A DNA stretch of 43,297 nucleotides from the NCBI GenBank assembly GCA_902523665.1, contig CABZAD010000009.1:1-43297 (forward strand), in the 5' to 3' direction. The translations under genes were made by a program, and so were the position numbers. Below the pieces are notes generated by a model. That model searched no databases. It was not told where the DNA came from and was given only the letters and a program-made list of their open reading frames with translations. This document shows, piece after piece, positions 32,722 through 42,285 of the stretch (the stretch's first letter is position 1; each line of letters opens with the position of its first letter). Source of the stretch: an uncultured Bacteroidota bacterium (GTDB lineage: Bacteria; Bacteroidota; Bacteroidia; Flavobacteriales; Flavobacteriaceae).

Positions 32722-35475
32722 TCACTTTCTAAAATTGTTTTTTGTTTTATCAAAAACATATTCAATGACTTGATTATGTCTTCGCTCGAATCTAGTAAAG
32801 CTGCCTGATGCTGTTGACCCATAGAATCTTCTTGTTGCAGGTCTCATATTTTTTGCAATTGGATGGTAAGTTTGAATATGATTCCAAGCACCCATATTTC
32901 TTGGTTCTTCCTGCGCCCATACAATATCTGTTGCATTTGAGAATTTTTTAATTTCAGAAATAATCAATTTAACTGGAAGAGGAAACAACTGTTCTATTCT
33001 TACAATTGCAACATTTATTATATTATTTTTCTCTCTATGATCAATTAAATCAAAATAAAATTTTCCACTACAGAATACCAGAGAGTCTACTTTATCTGGA
33101 TCAATTTCAGAATCAGTAATGACAGGAATAAATTTAGAACTTGTTAACTCAACAATATTAGATATAACTTTAGGATGACGAAGAAGACTTTTTGGAGTAA
33201 ATAAAATTAAAGGTTTTCTAAATTTAGTTAACATTTGCCTTCTTAATAGATGAAAAAGATTTGATGGCGTAGTACAATTTGCTGCATACATATTGTCCTT
33301 TGCACATAATTGCAAATAGCGTTCCATTCTTGCAGAAGAATGCTCAGCTCCCTGTCCTTCATAACCATGAGGTAGATATAATACTATACCATTTTGCAAT
33401 TTCCATTTATCTTCAGCAGATGAGATATACTGATCAATGATTATTTGAGCTCCATTTGAAAAATCTCCAAATTGAGCCTCCCAAATCGTTAGGCAATTAG
33501 GGCTAGCAAGCGCATAACCATAATCAAATCCTAAAACACCATATTCAGATAAAGGAGAGTTGTATATTCTAAATAATCCTTTATTAATTGAATCAATGTT
33601 ATTTAGTGGGAGATATTCCTCCTCTGAATCCTCAGATTTTAACACTGCATGTCTGTGAGAAAAGGTTCCTCTTTCAACATCCTGGCCTGAAATTCTTACA
33701 TTAAAACCTTCATTTAATAATGTTCCATATGCAAGTAGTTCAGCCATAGCCCAATCAACTTTTCCATTTTCAAATATTAGCTTTTCTTTAGAATCAAATA
33801 GCTTTGTGATCTTTCTTAAAAAAGGTTTATTAGGTAGTGAAGTAATAAATTTTGCAACATTGAGTATATCTTTTTTTAACGAACTTGTTTTATAATCTTC
33901 CAGCATTTTACTCTCGTCTACTCTTATAAATCCTTCCCATACCTCTTGCATAAATGGTGTAATCTTTGTTTTTTGTTTTTTCTTAGAATCAGTTAACTCA
34001 GTTTCCAGTTTTGAAAAATATTCTAATTCAATTTTAGAAACATGATCATCATTTATTATTCCTTGATCTATAAGTTTAGATGCGTATATATCTCTTGGAT
34101 TTGGATGACCTGATATATATTTATATAGTTTTGGCTGAGTAAATCGCGGTTCATCTCCTTCATTATGGCCATATTTTCTGTATCCTAATAAGTCAATGAA
34201 AACGTCCCTATTAAATTTATTTCTGTATTCTAAAGCGAAGGTTACTGCATGAATAACAGCTTCAACATCATCTGAGTTAACATGTAAGACTGGAGAAAGA
34301 GTTACTTTACCAACATCCGAACAATATGTGCTTGACCTTGCATCAAGATAATTAGTAGTAAATCCAACTTGATTATTAATTATCAAATGAACTGTTCCCC
34401 CAGTTGAATATCCTTTAAGTCTTGACATTTGAATTACTTCATATACGACTCCCTGTCCAGCAATAGCAGCATCACCATGAACAATTATAGGTAGAACTTT
34501 ATTAGTATTGTTATCAAAATCATTCTCAAGTTTTGCTCTTGCAATTCCCTGTACAATAGGATCAACAGATTCAAGATGAGATGGGTTTGGTGCCAGATTC
34601 ATATTAATTTTTTTACCTGATGTGGAGGTTCTTTCTGATGTCCATCCAAGATGATATTTCACATCTCCATCAAAAATGTCTTCTTCATAATCCTTGCCTT
34701 CAAACTCACCGAAAATATCTCTACTTGATTTTCCAAAAATATTTACAAGAGTGTTTAATCTGCCTCTGTGTGACATTCCCATTACAAATTCTTCAACTCC
34801 CTTTTCAGCAGCTAAATTTATCAGAAAATCAATTGCTGGAATTAATGATTCTCCTCCTTCGAGGGAAAATCTTTTTTGACCAACATATTTTTTTTGAAGA
34901 AAATTTTCAAATGTATAAGCTTTGTTTAGACTGTTCAATATTGATAATTTTTCATTTTTTGAAAAATTAGGTTGATTACTATTAACATTTATGAAATTCT
35001 GTATCCATCTAACTTTAAGAGGATCTCTTATGTACATATATTCTAGTCCTATAGATTCACAATATATTTTTTTTAGTTTATTTATTATGGCTTTTAATTT
35101 ACTTGGGCCTATTCCAACAATCTCTCCAGCACTAAAGACTAATTCTAGATCACTTTCCTTTAAACCAAAATTTTCTATATCTAATGTTGGCGAATATTTT
35201 CTTCTTTCCCTGACAGGGTTGGTTATTGTAAAAAGGTGACCTCTTTGTCTGTAAGCATTAATTAAATTAACAACCTTAAATTCTTGTTTAATATTCTCCG
35301 GAACCTCAAATTTTTTCTCTTCAACAGTAATATTTGCATTTTCCAATCCAAAGTCAAAACCCTGAAAAAAAGCTTTCCAACTTGGCTCCAGACTATCAGG
35401 AGACTCCAAGTATTGGTCATACATTTCTGCAAAAAAACTTGTATGTGCTGAATTAAGAAATGAGAATTTATCCAT
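32722..35475 (-). CDS. odhA: 2-oxoglutarate dehydrogenase E1 component
   Basis: A 917-residue thiamine-diphosphate decarboxylase, the first step of the TCA-cycle 2-oxoglutarate dehydrogenase complex. The N-terminal MDKFSFLNSAHTSFFAEMYDQY segment and SWKAFFQGF are typical; core motifs include GMSHRGRLN, the HGDAAIAGQGVVYE region of the TPP/Mg site, NNQVGFTT, LPHGYEGQGAEHSSAR and the C-terminal EEPRNMGAW. Start ATG 35475 corresponds to the family; the frame continues upstream to 35640 through non-conserved sequence overlapping the umuC gene region. Start lies 71 bases from the divergent umuC. Its usual operon partner odhB is separated by the isomerase gene. Confidence 0.95.
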   Translation of the reverse strand: MDKFSFLNSAHTSFFAEMYDQYLESPDSLEPSWKAFFQGFDFGLENANITVEEKKFEVPENIKQEFKVVNLINAYRQRGHLFTITNPVRERRKYSPTLDIENFGLKESDLELVFSAGEIVGIGPSKLKAIINKLKKIYCESIGLEYMYIRDPLKVRWIQNFINVNSNQPNFSKNEKLSILNSLNKAYTFENFLQKKYVGQKRFSLEGGESLIPAIDFLINLAAEKGVEEFVMGMSHRGRLNTLVNIFGKSSRDIFGEFEGKDYEEDIFDGDVKYHLGWTSERTSTSGKKINMNLAPNPSHLESVDPIVQGIARAKLENDFDNNTNKVLPIIVHGDAAIAGQGVVYEVIQMSRLKGYSTGGTVHLIINNQVGFTTNYLDARSSTYCSDVGKVTLSPVLHVNSDDVEAVIHAVTFALEYRNKFNRDVFIDLLGYRKYGHNEGDEPRFTQPKLYKYISGHPNPRDIYASKLIDQGIINDDHVSKIELEYFSKLETELTDSKKKQKTKITPFMQEVWEGFIRVDESKMLEDYKTSSLKKDILNVAKFITSLPNKPFLRKITKLFDSKEKLIFENGKVDWAMAELLAYGTLLNEGFNVRISGQDVERGTFSHRHAVLKSEDSEEEYLPLNNIDSINKGLFRIYNSPLSEYGVLGFDYGYALASPNCLTIWEAQFGDFSNGAQIIIDQYISSAEDKWKLQNGIVLYLPHGYEGQGAEHSSARMERYLQLCAKDNMYAANCTTPSNLFHLLRRQMLTKFRKPLILFTPKSLLRHPKVISNIVELTSSKFIPVITDSEIDPDKVDSLVFCSGKFYFDLIDHREKNNIINVAIVRIEQLFPLPVKLIISEIKKFSNATDIVWAQEEPRNMGAWNHIQTYHPIAKNMRPATRRFYGSTASGSFTRFERRHNQVIEYVFDKTKNNFRK

Positions 35476-35546
35476 TAAATGCCATATAGTTAATAAAATT
35501 ACAACTTGTTTTTTATGTTTCTCAATAATTTTCAGATTTTTGTATA

Positions 35547-36806
35547 ATGTTTGCCCTAATTGATTGTAATAATTTTTACGCTTCTTGTGAAAGAGTCTTC
35601 CAGCCTCATCTGAATGGCAAACCACTTGTAATTTTATCAAATAACGATGGTTGTGTTATAGCTAGAAGTAACGAGGCAAAATCACTTGGAATTCCCATGG
35701 GTGCTCCAGCATTTAAATACAAAGAAATTTTTCAAAAAAATAATGTCCAAATTTTCTCTTCCAATTTTACGTTGTATGGGGATATGAGTAATAGAGTAAT
35801 GTCTATTATAGCTAGACAGGTACCAGAAGTTGAAATATATAGTATTGATGAGGCATTTATAAAGTTTAGTGGATTCTCAGAAGATGAAGCTAACAAAAAA
35901 TGTAAAGAGATAATAAAAACTGTGTTTAAATGGACAGGTATACCTGTTTCAATAGGCTTAGCTTCAACCAAATCACTTGCAAAAGTTGCTAATAGAATTG
36001 CTAAAAAAAACTCTCATAAAACAAATGGATTTTATTCAATTAATAATGAAAGAAAAAGATCAGAAGCTTTAAATAATATTTCTACTGGAGACATATGGGG
36101 CATCGGTCTTCAAAATGAAAAAAAGTTGTCAAGAATTAATGTCAAAACCGGAATGGATTTTATAAGTCTTCCTGATAAATGGGTCAAAAAGAATATGAGT
36201 ATTTTAGGTCTTAAACTCAAGAAAGAACTTGAGGGGAATCCTACCTTGGACATAGAGGAAGGGAAAGTGGATAAAAAGTCTATTGCTACGACTAGAAGTT
36301 TTGAATATGAAATTTCTTCATTAGATGACTTAATTGAGAGAATTACTACATTCTCTGTGGTTGCTTCTAAGAAACTAAGAAGACAGAATAGCGAGTGTAA
36401 TATGATTTGTGTTTTTATTCGTAGTAATCCTTTTAAACAAGACAGCAAAAAATACCATTTCAGTTTAACAGGATCACTTCCTTTCTCGACAAACTCAAGT
36501 ATTGAAATAAGTAAATTTGCTATAAGTCTTTTGAGGAAAATTTATTCTAAGAATAAGCTTTATAAGAAAGCTGGAGTAATATTGATGGGCTTATCTCCTC
36601 AGTCTAATCACCAGTTCAGTATGTTCGATAAAGATCTTGAAAAACAAAAAAAGTTAATGAAGAGTATTGATAGCATTGATAATAAATTTGGGCTCTACAA
36701 AGTAAGACTCGGAAGTCAGGATCAAAAAAGAATATGGAAAATGAAAAGACAAAAACTTTCAAGGAATTATACAACTGAAATTGACGAAATATTAATTGTT
36801 AGCTAG
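35547..36806 (+). CDS. umuC: Y-family DNA polymerase UmuC
   Basis: A 419-residue translesion polymerase. The N-terminal ALIDCNNFYASCERVFQP contains the first catalytic Asp (Asp6); YSIDEAFIKFSG supplies the second Asp-Glu pair; the V-V-I-A-R-S-N-E-A fingers segment and the C-terminal little-finger domain (about 240-350) match UmuC. Together with UmuD' it would form DNA polymerase V for mutagenic bypass. The ATG at 35547 begins immediately after an AT-rich 71-base divergent gap. umuD follows three bases downstream, which is the reverse of the usual umuDC order. No LexA-type box was recognised. Family is certain. Confidence 0.94.
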   Translation: MFALIDCNNFYASCERVFQPHLNGKPLVILSNNDGCVIARSNEAKSLGIPMGAPAFKYKEIFQKNNVQIFSSNFTLYGDMSNRVMSIIARQVPEVEIYSIDEAFIKFSGFSEDEANKKCKEIIKTVFKWTGIPVSIGLASTKSLAKVANRIAKKNSHKTNGFYSINNERKRSEALNNISTGDIWGIGLQNEKKLSRINVKTGMDFISLPDKWVKKNMSILGLKLKKELEGNPTLDIEEGKVDKKSIATTRSFEYEISSLDDLIERITTFSVVASKKLRRQNSECNMICVFIRSNPFKQDSKKYHFSLTGSLPFSTNSSIEISKFAISLLRKIYSKNKLYKKAGVILMGLSPQSNHQFSMFDKDLEKQKKLMKSIDSIDNKFGLYKVRLGSQDQKRIWKMKRQKLSRNYTTEIDEILIVS

Positions 36807-36809
36807 AAT

Positions 36810-37238
36810 ATGAAAAATAATATCAAAATATTTAAACCGGATAAAGATAACTCCTTAAATAATTTATTTATTGAAGAAGGAATATCTGCTGGATTTCCTT
36901 CACCAGCAGGTGACTTTGAGGAGGCAAGAATTAGTCTTGAAAAAGTTGTAGTTAAAAATAAAGAAGCAACATTTTATGCAAAGGTTTCAGGAGAATCGAT
37001 GAAAGATGCAGGCCTAAATGATGGTGATATTTTAGTAATAGATCGAAGTGAGGAATTAAAAAATAATAAAATTGCAGTATGTTATTTAAATGGAGAATTT
37101 ACTGTAAAAAAAGTGAAAATTGAAAAAGATCATGTCTATCTAATTCCTGAAAATAAAAGATATGATCCAATTAAGGTTACTGAAGAAAATGAATTTATAG
37201 TCTGGGGTGTTGTAACTTATGTAGTTAAGAAAATCTAA
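36810..37238 (+). CDS. umuD: UmuD-like S24 autoprotease
   Basis: A 142-residue LexA/UmuD-type serine protease. Auto-cleavage probably occurs at Ala27-Gly28, just before FPSPAGDFEE, the equivalent of the E. coli UmuD Cys-Gly site. The catalytic Ser63 lies in SGESMKDAG and a Lys dyad residue is Lys100 in the GEFTVKK segment. There is no N-terminal DNA-binding domain, so it is UmuD rather than LexA. Cleaved UmuD' would activate UmuC from the adjacent gene. Starts three bases after the umuC stop and its 3' end overlaps the convergent thiolase gene by four bases. Assignment strong. Confidence 0.92.
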   Translation: MKNNIKIFKPDKDNSLNNLFIEEGISAGFPSPAGDFEEARISLEKVVVKNKEATFYAKVSGESMKDAGLNDGDILVIDRSEELKNNKIAVCYLNGEFTVKKVKIEKDHVYLIPENKRYDPIKVTEENEFIVWGVVTYVVKKI

Positions 37239-38404
37239 AGTCTCTCATAAATACCAGCTATACCTTGACCACCTCCAACACAGGCTGTTACCATTCCATA
37301 TTTTTGGTTTCTTCTCTTCATTTCATTTAATAACTGAATTGAAAGTTTTGCACCAGTACAACCTAAAGGATGGCCTAGAGCGATTGCACCACCGTTAACA
37401 TTAACTGTTTCAGGATCAAGACCACTTTCTTGAATTACAGCAAGTGCTTGAGCAGCAAAAGCTTCATTTAACTCAGTTTGTTCAATATCAGAAAGCTTTA
37501 AACATGCTTGTTTTAGTGCTTTAGGAATGGCCTCAACAGGTCCAATCCCCATATATAGTGGATCTACTCCACCTGATGTACAAGTGACCATTCTAGCAAT
37601 AGGCTCAATACCGAGTTGCTTGACCATTTCTTCAGACATAACAAGAACAAAAGCAGCTCCGTCAGACATTTGTGATGAACTACCTGCAGTTACTATCCCC
37701 CCTAGCTTAAATGCAGGTCTTAATTTTGATAATGCTTCAATTGTTGTCTCTCTTCTAACCCCTTCGTCCATATCAACTACATGGGATTTAGAAACTTTCT
37801 TGCCATCTTTGACAAATACTTCTTCTACAGTTATAGGAACAATTTCATCTTTAAAGTATCCATTATCAATCGCATTAGCAGCTTTAGTATGTGACTCACA
37901 TGAAAATTTATCTGAAGCTTCTCTTGTTATTTTATACTTTTCAGCAACTGCTTCAGCAGTATGACCCATTCCTATGTGATAATTCATATTTTCAAGGTTA
38001 GCATTGTAACTTGGTGCCAATTTATATCCCGTCATAGGTATTAAACTCATACTCTCAATACCTCCAGCAATAAAAATGTCTCCAAAACCTGCCCTAATTT
38101 TGCTTACAGCCATAGAAATTGCTTCTAAACCAGAAGCACAATATCTGTTAATAGTTACTCCAGGGACTTCTTTTCCAAGAGCTCTTGCAGAAATCAATCT
38201 TGCAATTTGAAGACCTTGCTCACCTTCAGGATTAGCACAACCAACAATTACATCATCAACTTTGGTAGTGTCAAGATTTGGAACTTGTGAAGATAGATGT
38301 TTAATAACATCTACTGCTAAATCATCGGTTCTATAATTTTTAAAGCCGCCTTTTTTTGCTTTTCCGACTGCTGATCTATATCCAGCTACTATATATGCTT
38401 CCAT
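37235..38404 (-). CDS. fadA: Acetyl-CoA C-acyltransferase (3-ketoacyl-CoA thiolase)
   Basis: A 389-residue thiolase. The nucleophile Cys89 is in [11 protein letters not shown]; the C-terminal [12 protein letters not shown] contains the catalytic His and CVGGGQG the second Cys. Residue order and the acyl-binding [13 protein letters not shown]-terminus match degradative type I thiolases of the FadA group. It cleaves 3-ketoacyl-CoA with CoA in beta-oxidation. It lies two bases downstream of the FadN-type gene, so both enzymes come from one transcript, analogous to fadN-fadA of Bacillus. An acyl-CoA dehydrogenase or ligase is not in the window. Assignment is secure. Confidence 0.95.
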   Translation of the reverse strand: MEAYIVAGYRSAVGKAKKGGFKNYRTDDLAVDVIKHLSSQVPNLDTTKVDDVIVGCANPEGEQGLQIARLISARALGKEVPGVTINRYCASGLEAISMAVSKIRAGFGDIFIAGGIESMSLIPMTGYKLAPSYNANLENMNYHIGMGHTAEAVAEKYKITREASDKFSCESHTKAANAIDNGYFKDEIVPITVEEVFVKDGKKVSKSHVVDMDEGVRRETTIEALSKLRPAFKLGGIVTAGSSSQMSDGAAFVLVMSEEMVKQLGIEPIARMVTCTSGGVDPLYMGIGPVEAIPKALKQACLKLSDIEQTELNEAFAAQALAVIQESGLDPETVNVNGGAIALGHPLGCTGAKLSIQLLNEMKRRNQKYGMVTACVGGGQGIAGIYERL

Positions 38405-38406
38405 AA

Positions 38407-40791
38407 TTAATTTCTCAAAGGTTTTTTTGTCATCAGCATATGCTGAATTCTATCCAATGTTTTTTGATTTCCAAGCAAACTCATGAAATTTTCTCTTTCA
38501 AGATCTAAAAGGTATTCCTCACTTACATTTTGAGAATATGTTAAATCCCCTCCACACATCACGTATGCTATTTTTCTGGACACCTCCACATCGTAGTCTG
38601 ACATGTAGTTTCCTAATCTAAACTCATTAATTGCAGAGTATAATGTTGATAGTCCAGCTCTTCCTAAAACTTCAATGTCCTGCCTTGAAGATGGAGGTAT
38701 ATACCCCGTTTTAAGGCTCAAAACTTTTTCTTTTGCAATGCATATATTTCGCATTCTGTTCATACAAACAAAATCTCTTTCCGGAAGAAGATAATGATGA
38801 TCATAAGCCTCAAATGCTGAGGTTGAAACTGCTCCCATTGCTATGGATTTAAAATGATCAATTAATGAAGGCATTTTGACATCACCAGAGTTAAATGAAT
38901 CTGATGCTCTCATAGCCATTTCCTTCGTACCTCCACCGCCAGGGATTAGACCAACGCCTGCCTCCACAAGTCCAATATATGATTCTGACGCGTGTATTCC
39001 AGCATCACAATGGATTGAAACTTCAAGCCCCCCTCCCAACACAAATCCATGAGTTGCAGAAACTACTGGCACATTACATGTTCTCATTCTCATCAATATT
39101 TTTTGAAATCCAACTAAAAACTTTTCTATTTCGTCAAAATTCTTTTGCATAGCCATCATTCCCATATTCATTAAATTAGCACCTACTGAAAACTGCTTAT
39201 CGTTGTTTCCAATTACAATACCATTCCATCCATCCTTTTCTGCTGTATCAATTGCTTCATTTATACCCTTTGCAATTCCTTCTCCAATTGAATTACCTTT
39301 CGTTTGAAACTCAATACACATTACACCATCTCCAATATCATGAACAGTACACTCTGGGTTTTTAAGAACTTGTTTATTTTCTCTAAAAGCATCTAAAATA
39401 TAATGGTTTTCGGAACTTGGAACAGTTTTATATTTCTTTGTATTAATATCATAGAATTTCTTTTTTCCATCTTCAAAAACATAGAACGATTTTGCTCCAG
39501 AATCAACCATATCAGTTATCCAGCTTGGAACCTCTTCACCACAACTTTTTATCATTTCAACTGCTTCTTTAATCCCAAGATTGTCCCATATCTCAAAAGG
39601 TCCGTAGCTCCACGCATATCCAGTTCTAATTGCATCATCTATTTGGTAAAAGTCATCCGCAATTTCTGGAATGCTCATAGCTGAATATGAAAGAAGACAT
39701 GAAAAATACTCCCTGTAAAACTTGTTTACATCAGAGTCTCCCTCAACTAAATACTTAATTCTTCTATCAAAAAGCTCTATAGACTTAGCCTGTTTTACCT
39801 CAGGAATTTTTGGTTTAATTGACTTTCTATACGTATGTGACTCTAGGTCAAGAGCATTTATAACGGATCTTCCATTCTCATCTTTTTCTTTAGTTTTCTC
39901 ATAGTATCCTTTTCCAGTTTTATTTCCAAAAAATTTATTTTCAATTAAGAAGTTAAATGATTTATTTTCTGGTTCATCTTTAAGTTTACTGTAGAAAGAA
40001 TCATTTGTAACATTGTTTACCAAGAAGTTCGTTACATTATTACTTGTGTCAAGTCCAACTAGGTCTTGCAACCTAAATGTTCCTGAATTAGGAAGACCAA
40101 TAACACTACCAGTCATAAGATCTACTTCCTCGATTTTAAATTTATACTTATCCGTTAATTGAGAAGATTTAATTCCACACATTACACCTATTCTATTACC
40201 AATAAACCCTGGAGTATCTTTACATAGAACTGTTTGTTTTCCAAGAATAACATTACCAAATTCCATTAAAAATGATACTAAGGATTGGTCAGAGTCAGTA
40301 TGAGGGATTACCTCAAACAATCTTAAATACCTAGGAGGATTAAAGAAGTGAGTTCCACAAAATTTAGATTTAAAATTATCTGACCTTCCTTCACATAAAA
40401 GCGATATTGGTATGCTTGATGTATTAGAAGTAACAAAAGCATGATCGGATTTATATTTTTCAACTTTTTCAAAAACAGTTTTTTTAATCTCTAAATTTTC
40501 AATAATTACTTCAATTATCCAATCTGCATCTTTAATTTTTTCGAAATCATCATCGAAGTTTCCTATTGTAATTCTACTTGCATATTCTTTTTTATATAAT
40601 GGGTTTGGCCTAGATTTAATTGCATTCTTTAATGATTCATCTGCAATAATATTTTTATTTTTAATTGACTTATTATTGGGCTGTATATCCAGCATTAAAA
40701 CATCGATACCAACATTTGCAAGATGACATGCTATTCCAGAGCCCATTACTCCTGATCCTAAAACCGCTGCTTTTTTTACTTTGTAGCTCAT
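38407..40791 (-). CDS. fadN: 3-hydroxyacyl-CoA dehydrogenase / enoyl-CoA hydratase fusion (FadN type)
   Basis: A 794-residue bifunctional enzyme. The N-terminal half is 3-hydroxyacyl-CoA dehydrogenase: Rossmann GSGVMGSG (12-19), SNTSSIPIS and HFFNPP with catalytic His148. The C-terminal half (about 480-690) is a crotonase-fold hydratase with GGGLEVSIHCDAGI and GLVEAGVGLIPGGGGT. Domain order (dehydrogenase first) is that of Bacillus FadN and not of E. coli FadB, where the hydratase comes first. It hydrates enoyl-CoA and oxidises 3-hydroxyacyl-CoA in beta-oxidation. It is co-transcribed with fadA, and faces the divergent SCP2 gene across a 72-base gap. Family confident. Confidence 0.94.
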   Translation of the reverse strand: MSYKVKKAAVLGSGVMGSGIACHLANVGIDVLMLDIQPNNKSIKNKNIIADESLKNAIKSRPNPLYKKEYASRITIGNFDDDFEKIKDADWIIEVIIENLEIKKTVFEKVEKYKSDHAFVTSNTSSIPISLLCEGRSDNFKSKFCGTHFFNPPRYLRLFEVIPHTDSDQSLVSFLMEFGNVILGKQTVLCKDTPGFIGNRIGVMCGIKSSQLTDKYKFKIEEVDLMTGSVIGLPNSGTFRLQDLVGLDTSNNVTNFLVNNVTNDSFYSKLKDEPENKSFNFLIENKFFGNKTGKGYYEKTKEKDENGRSVINALDLESHTYRKSIKPKIPEVKQAKSIELFDRRIKYLVEGDSDVNKFYREYFSCLLSYSAMSIPEIADDFYQIDDAIRTGYAWSYGPFEIWDNLGIKEAVEMIKSCGEEVPSWITDMVDSGAKSFYVFEDGKKKFYDINTKKYKTVPSSENHYILDAFRENKQVLKNPECTVHDIGDGVMCIEFQTKGNSIGEGIAKGINEAIDTAEKDGWNGIVIGNNDKQFSVGANLMNMGMMAMQKNFDEIEKFLVGFQKILMRMRTCNVPVVSATHGFVLGGGLEVSIHCDAGIHASESYIGLVEAGVGLIPGGGGTKEMAMRASDSFNSGDVKMPSLIDHFKSIAMGAVSTSAFEAYDHHYLLPERDFVCMNRMRNICIAKEKVLSLKTGYIPPSSRQDIEVLGRAGLSTLYSAINEFRLGNYMSDYDVEVSRKIAYVMCGGDLTYSQNVSEEYLLDLERENFMSLLGNQKTLDRIQHMLMTKKPLRN

Positions 40792-40863
40792 ATCTTATTT
40801 ATAATAAATGCTAATCTAAATAAAATTATTTTATTATTACCTTTACATTTTAACGAAAAAATT

Positions 40864-41157
40864 ATGGATAAAGAAAATATACTTTTAAACTTTCAAGAAA
40901 AGGCAAAAAATGCTGCCCCTATTGGTGGAACCATTAAATTTGAAATTGATGGAAATGCAATTTACATAGATGGTACAGGTTCAGAAAATAAAATTTTATT
41001 AGAGGATATGGAAGCTGATTGCACAATTACTATGGCAGGATCATTAATGGAAGATCTTAAAAATGGTAAAGTAAATCCAATGATGGCTGTTATGAGTGGA
41101 AAACTCAAAATTAAAGGTGATCAAGGATTAGCAATGAAGCTGCAAGCTTTCATGTAA
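40864..41157 (+). CDS. SCP-2 sterol-carrier-domain protein
   Basis: A 97-residue protein covering a single SCP2 domain: a helix at the N-terminus, the strand pattern GGTIKFEIDGNAIYIDG, DCTITMAGSLMEDLKNGKVNPMMAVMSGKLKIKGD and C-terminal AMKLQAF, which is the conserved end of SCP2 proteins. Such domains bind lipids or acyl-CoA in a hydrophobic tunnel. Divergent orientation from fadN suggests a role in lipid trafficking linked to beta-oxidation, which is inferred. TACCTTTA, a near match to the -7 box, lies upstream of the ATG. Family assignment strong, ligand unknown. Confidence 0.9.
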   Translation: MDKENILLNFQEKAKNAAPIGGTIKFEIDGNAIYIDGTGSENKILLEDMEADCTITMAGSLMEDLKNGKVNPMMAVMSGKLKIKGDQGLAMKLQAFM

Positions 41158-41188
41158 TATTTGTTAATATCAATTTTTTGATTACATT

Positions 41189-41407
41189 GTGAATAGCTTT
41201 AAACCAATGTTAAACAAAATTGAAACAAAAATTAATCGTTCTAGAGTTAAATATGCTATTTCTCTAGCAAAGTCTCTATCTCCAAGTGACATATCTGCCA
41301 TAAATAAGATTTGGGAACTTTGTGGCTTCAAATCTAAAAAAGAATTCGAAGAAAATTTTGAAACTTACAATGGAACTTCCTTTAAAGATTATATTAAAAA
41401 TCTCTAG
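41189..41407 (+). CDS. Solitary AraC-type helix-turn-helix half-domain
   Basis: A 72-residue protein. The C-terminal section, CGFKSKKEFEENFETYNGTSFKDYIKN, resembles the second helix-turn-helix of AraC regulators (GFxSxxxFxxxFxxxxGxSPxxYRxx), and the upstream SRVKYAISLAKSLS aligns loosely with the linker/first half, but the N-terminal regulatory domain is absent. Start is GTG 41189; ATG 41207 would also work and lose six residues. Lies between SCP2 (31 bases) and the phosphoesterase (38 bases). It could be a real small DNA-binding protein or a remnant of a longer regulator, since no upstream fragment is seen. Function unknown. Confidence 0.55.
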   Translation: MNSFKPMLNKIETKINRSRVKYAISLAKSLSPSDISAINKIWELCGFKSKKEFEENFETYNGTSFKDYIKNL

Positions 41408-41430
41408 TTAATCTTTATAATTATCTTTTT

Positions 41431-41438
41431 TAAATTTG
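41431..41438 (+). promoter_or_regulatory. -7 promoter box (TAAATTTG) for the phosphoesterase gene
   Basis: TAAATTTG matches TAnnTTTG exactly and ends seven bases before GTG 41446, the same sequence and nearly the same distance as the leuS box. The mRNA leader would be only a few bases, so translation would be near-leaderless. Confidence 0.45.
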
Positions 41439-41445
41439 CAATCTG

Positions 41446-42285
41446 GTGAAGCGAAATTTAGACATTCTAGTTATTTCTGATCTACATCTTGGAACATATG
41501 GGTCTGAAGCTGATGAAGTTCTAGCCTATCTTGACTCAATTAATGCAGACAAAATTGTAATTAATGGAGACTTTGTTGATATAATGCTTTTCAATAAACG
41601 CTTTTGGCCTTCTTCACACATGAAAGTAATTAAGTATTTTCTTGACTTAATTTCTAAGGGCAAAGAAATATATTACGTTACTGGAAATCATGATGAATTA
41701 ATGAGAAAGTTTTTAAACTTTAAAATTCAAAACTTTAAAATTGTTAATCAAATTGTTTTAGACACTGATGAAGGCAAGGTCTGGATTTTTCATGGTGATG
41801 TTTTTGATTTTTCTATCCAGACTGTATGGCTGACTAAATTAGCTGGGTTTCTCTATGACTATATGATAATTTTTAATAGCTGGATCAATAAAAAAATTAT
41901 GATACCACTTGGTCAAAAAAGATTGAACTTTTCAAAAACATTAAAGTCAAATGTCAAAACCGCAGTTCAGTATTTTGCAAATTTTGAGATGAAAGCAGCT
42001 GAAGTAGCACAAAAGAACGGATATAAATATGTAGTTTGTGGGCATATTCATACACCAAAAATTGAATCGTTTGACATAAATGGAGAGGAAGTAATTTACA
42101 TGAATTCGGGAGATTGGCTTGAGAGCCTTTCTTCTTTAGAATATGCAGACAATAAATGGTCAATATATATGCATAAAAGAACCGAACAGGAGTATAAAGG
42201 TGATGATGATTCAAGAATTGAAATGACCAAAAAGGAACTCTACAAAGATCTTGTAGCTGAGTTTAAAATTTTACAGGATAAATGA
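41446..42285 (+). CDS. Metallophosphoesterase (UDP-2,3-diacylglucosamine diphosphatase-like)
   Basis: A 279-residue calcineurin-fold phosphoesterase. Metal-ligand motifs are clear: SDLHLG (Asp12, His14), NGDFVD (Asp41), GNHDE (Asn80, His81) and a C-terminal GHIHTP. The spacing and the DLHLG start fit the LpxH-like/UDP-2,3-diacylglucosamine diphosphatase group, which hydrolyses the diphosphate of UDP-diacylglucosamine in lipid A synthesis. GNHD rather than the LpxH GNRD weakens the specific call. GTG 41446 is the start; an adjacent -7 box supports it. Its stop overlaps the glycosyltransferase ATG (ATGA), pointing to an envelope role. Phosphoesterase certain, substrate tentative. Confidence 0.82.
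   Translation: MKRNLDILVISDLHLGTYGSEADEVLAYLDSINADKIVINGDFVDIMLFNKRFWPSSHMKVIKYFLDLISKGKEIYYVTGNHDELMRKFLNFKIQNFKIVNQIVLDTDEGKVWIFHGDVFDFSIQTVWLTKLAGFLYDYMIIFNSWINKKIMIPLGQKRLNFSKTLKSNVKTAVQYFANFEMKAAEVAQKNGYKYVVCGHIHTPKIESFDINGEEVIYMNSGDWLESLSSLEYADNKWSIYMHKRTEQEYKGDDDSRIEMTKKELYKDLVAEFKILQDK

Noticed and set aside
35476..35640. Upstream extension of odhA to 35640
   Set aside because: It overlaps the umuC start region and has no similarity to the E1 N-terminus; ATG 35475 begins the conserved MDKFSFLNSAHTSFFAEMYD segment.
37527..37964. Plus-strand open frame inside fadA and similar shadow frames in other genes
   Set aside because: They lie wholly within strongly conserved genes on the other strand and lack recognisable domains.
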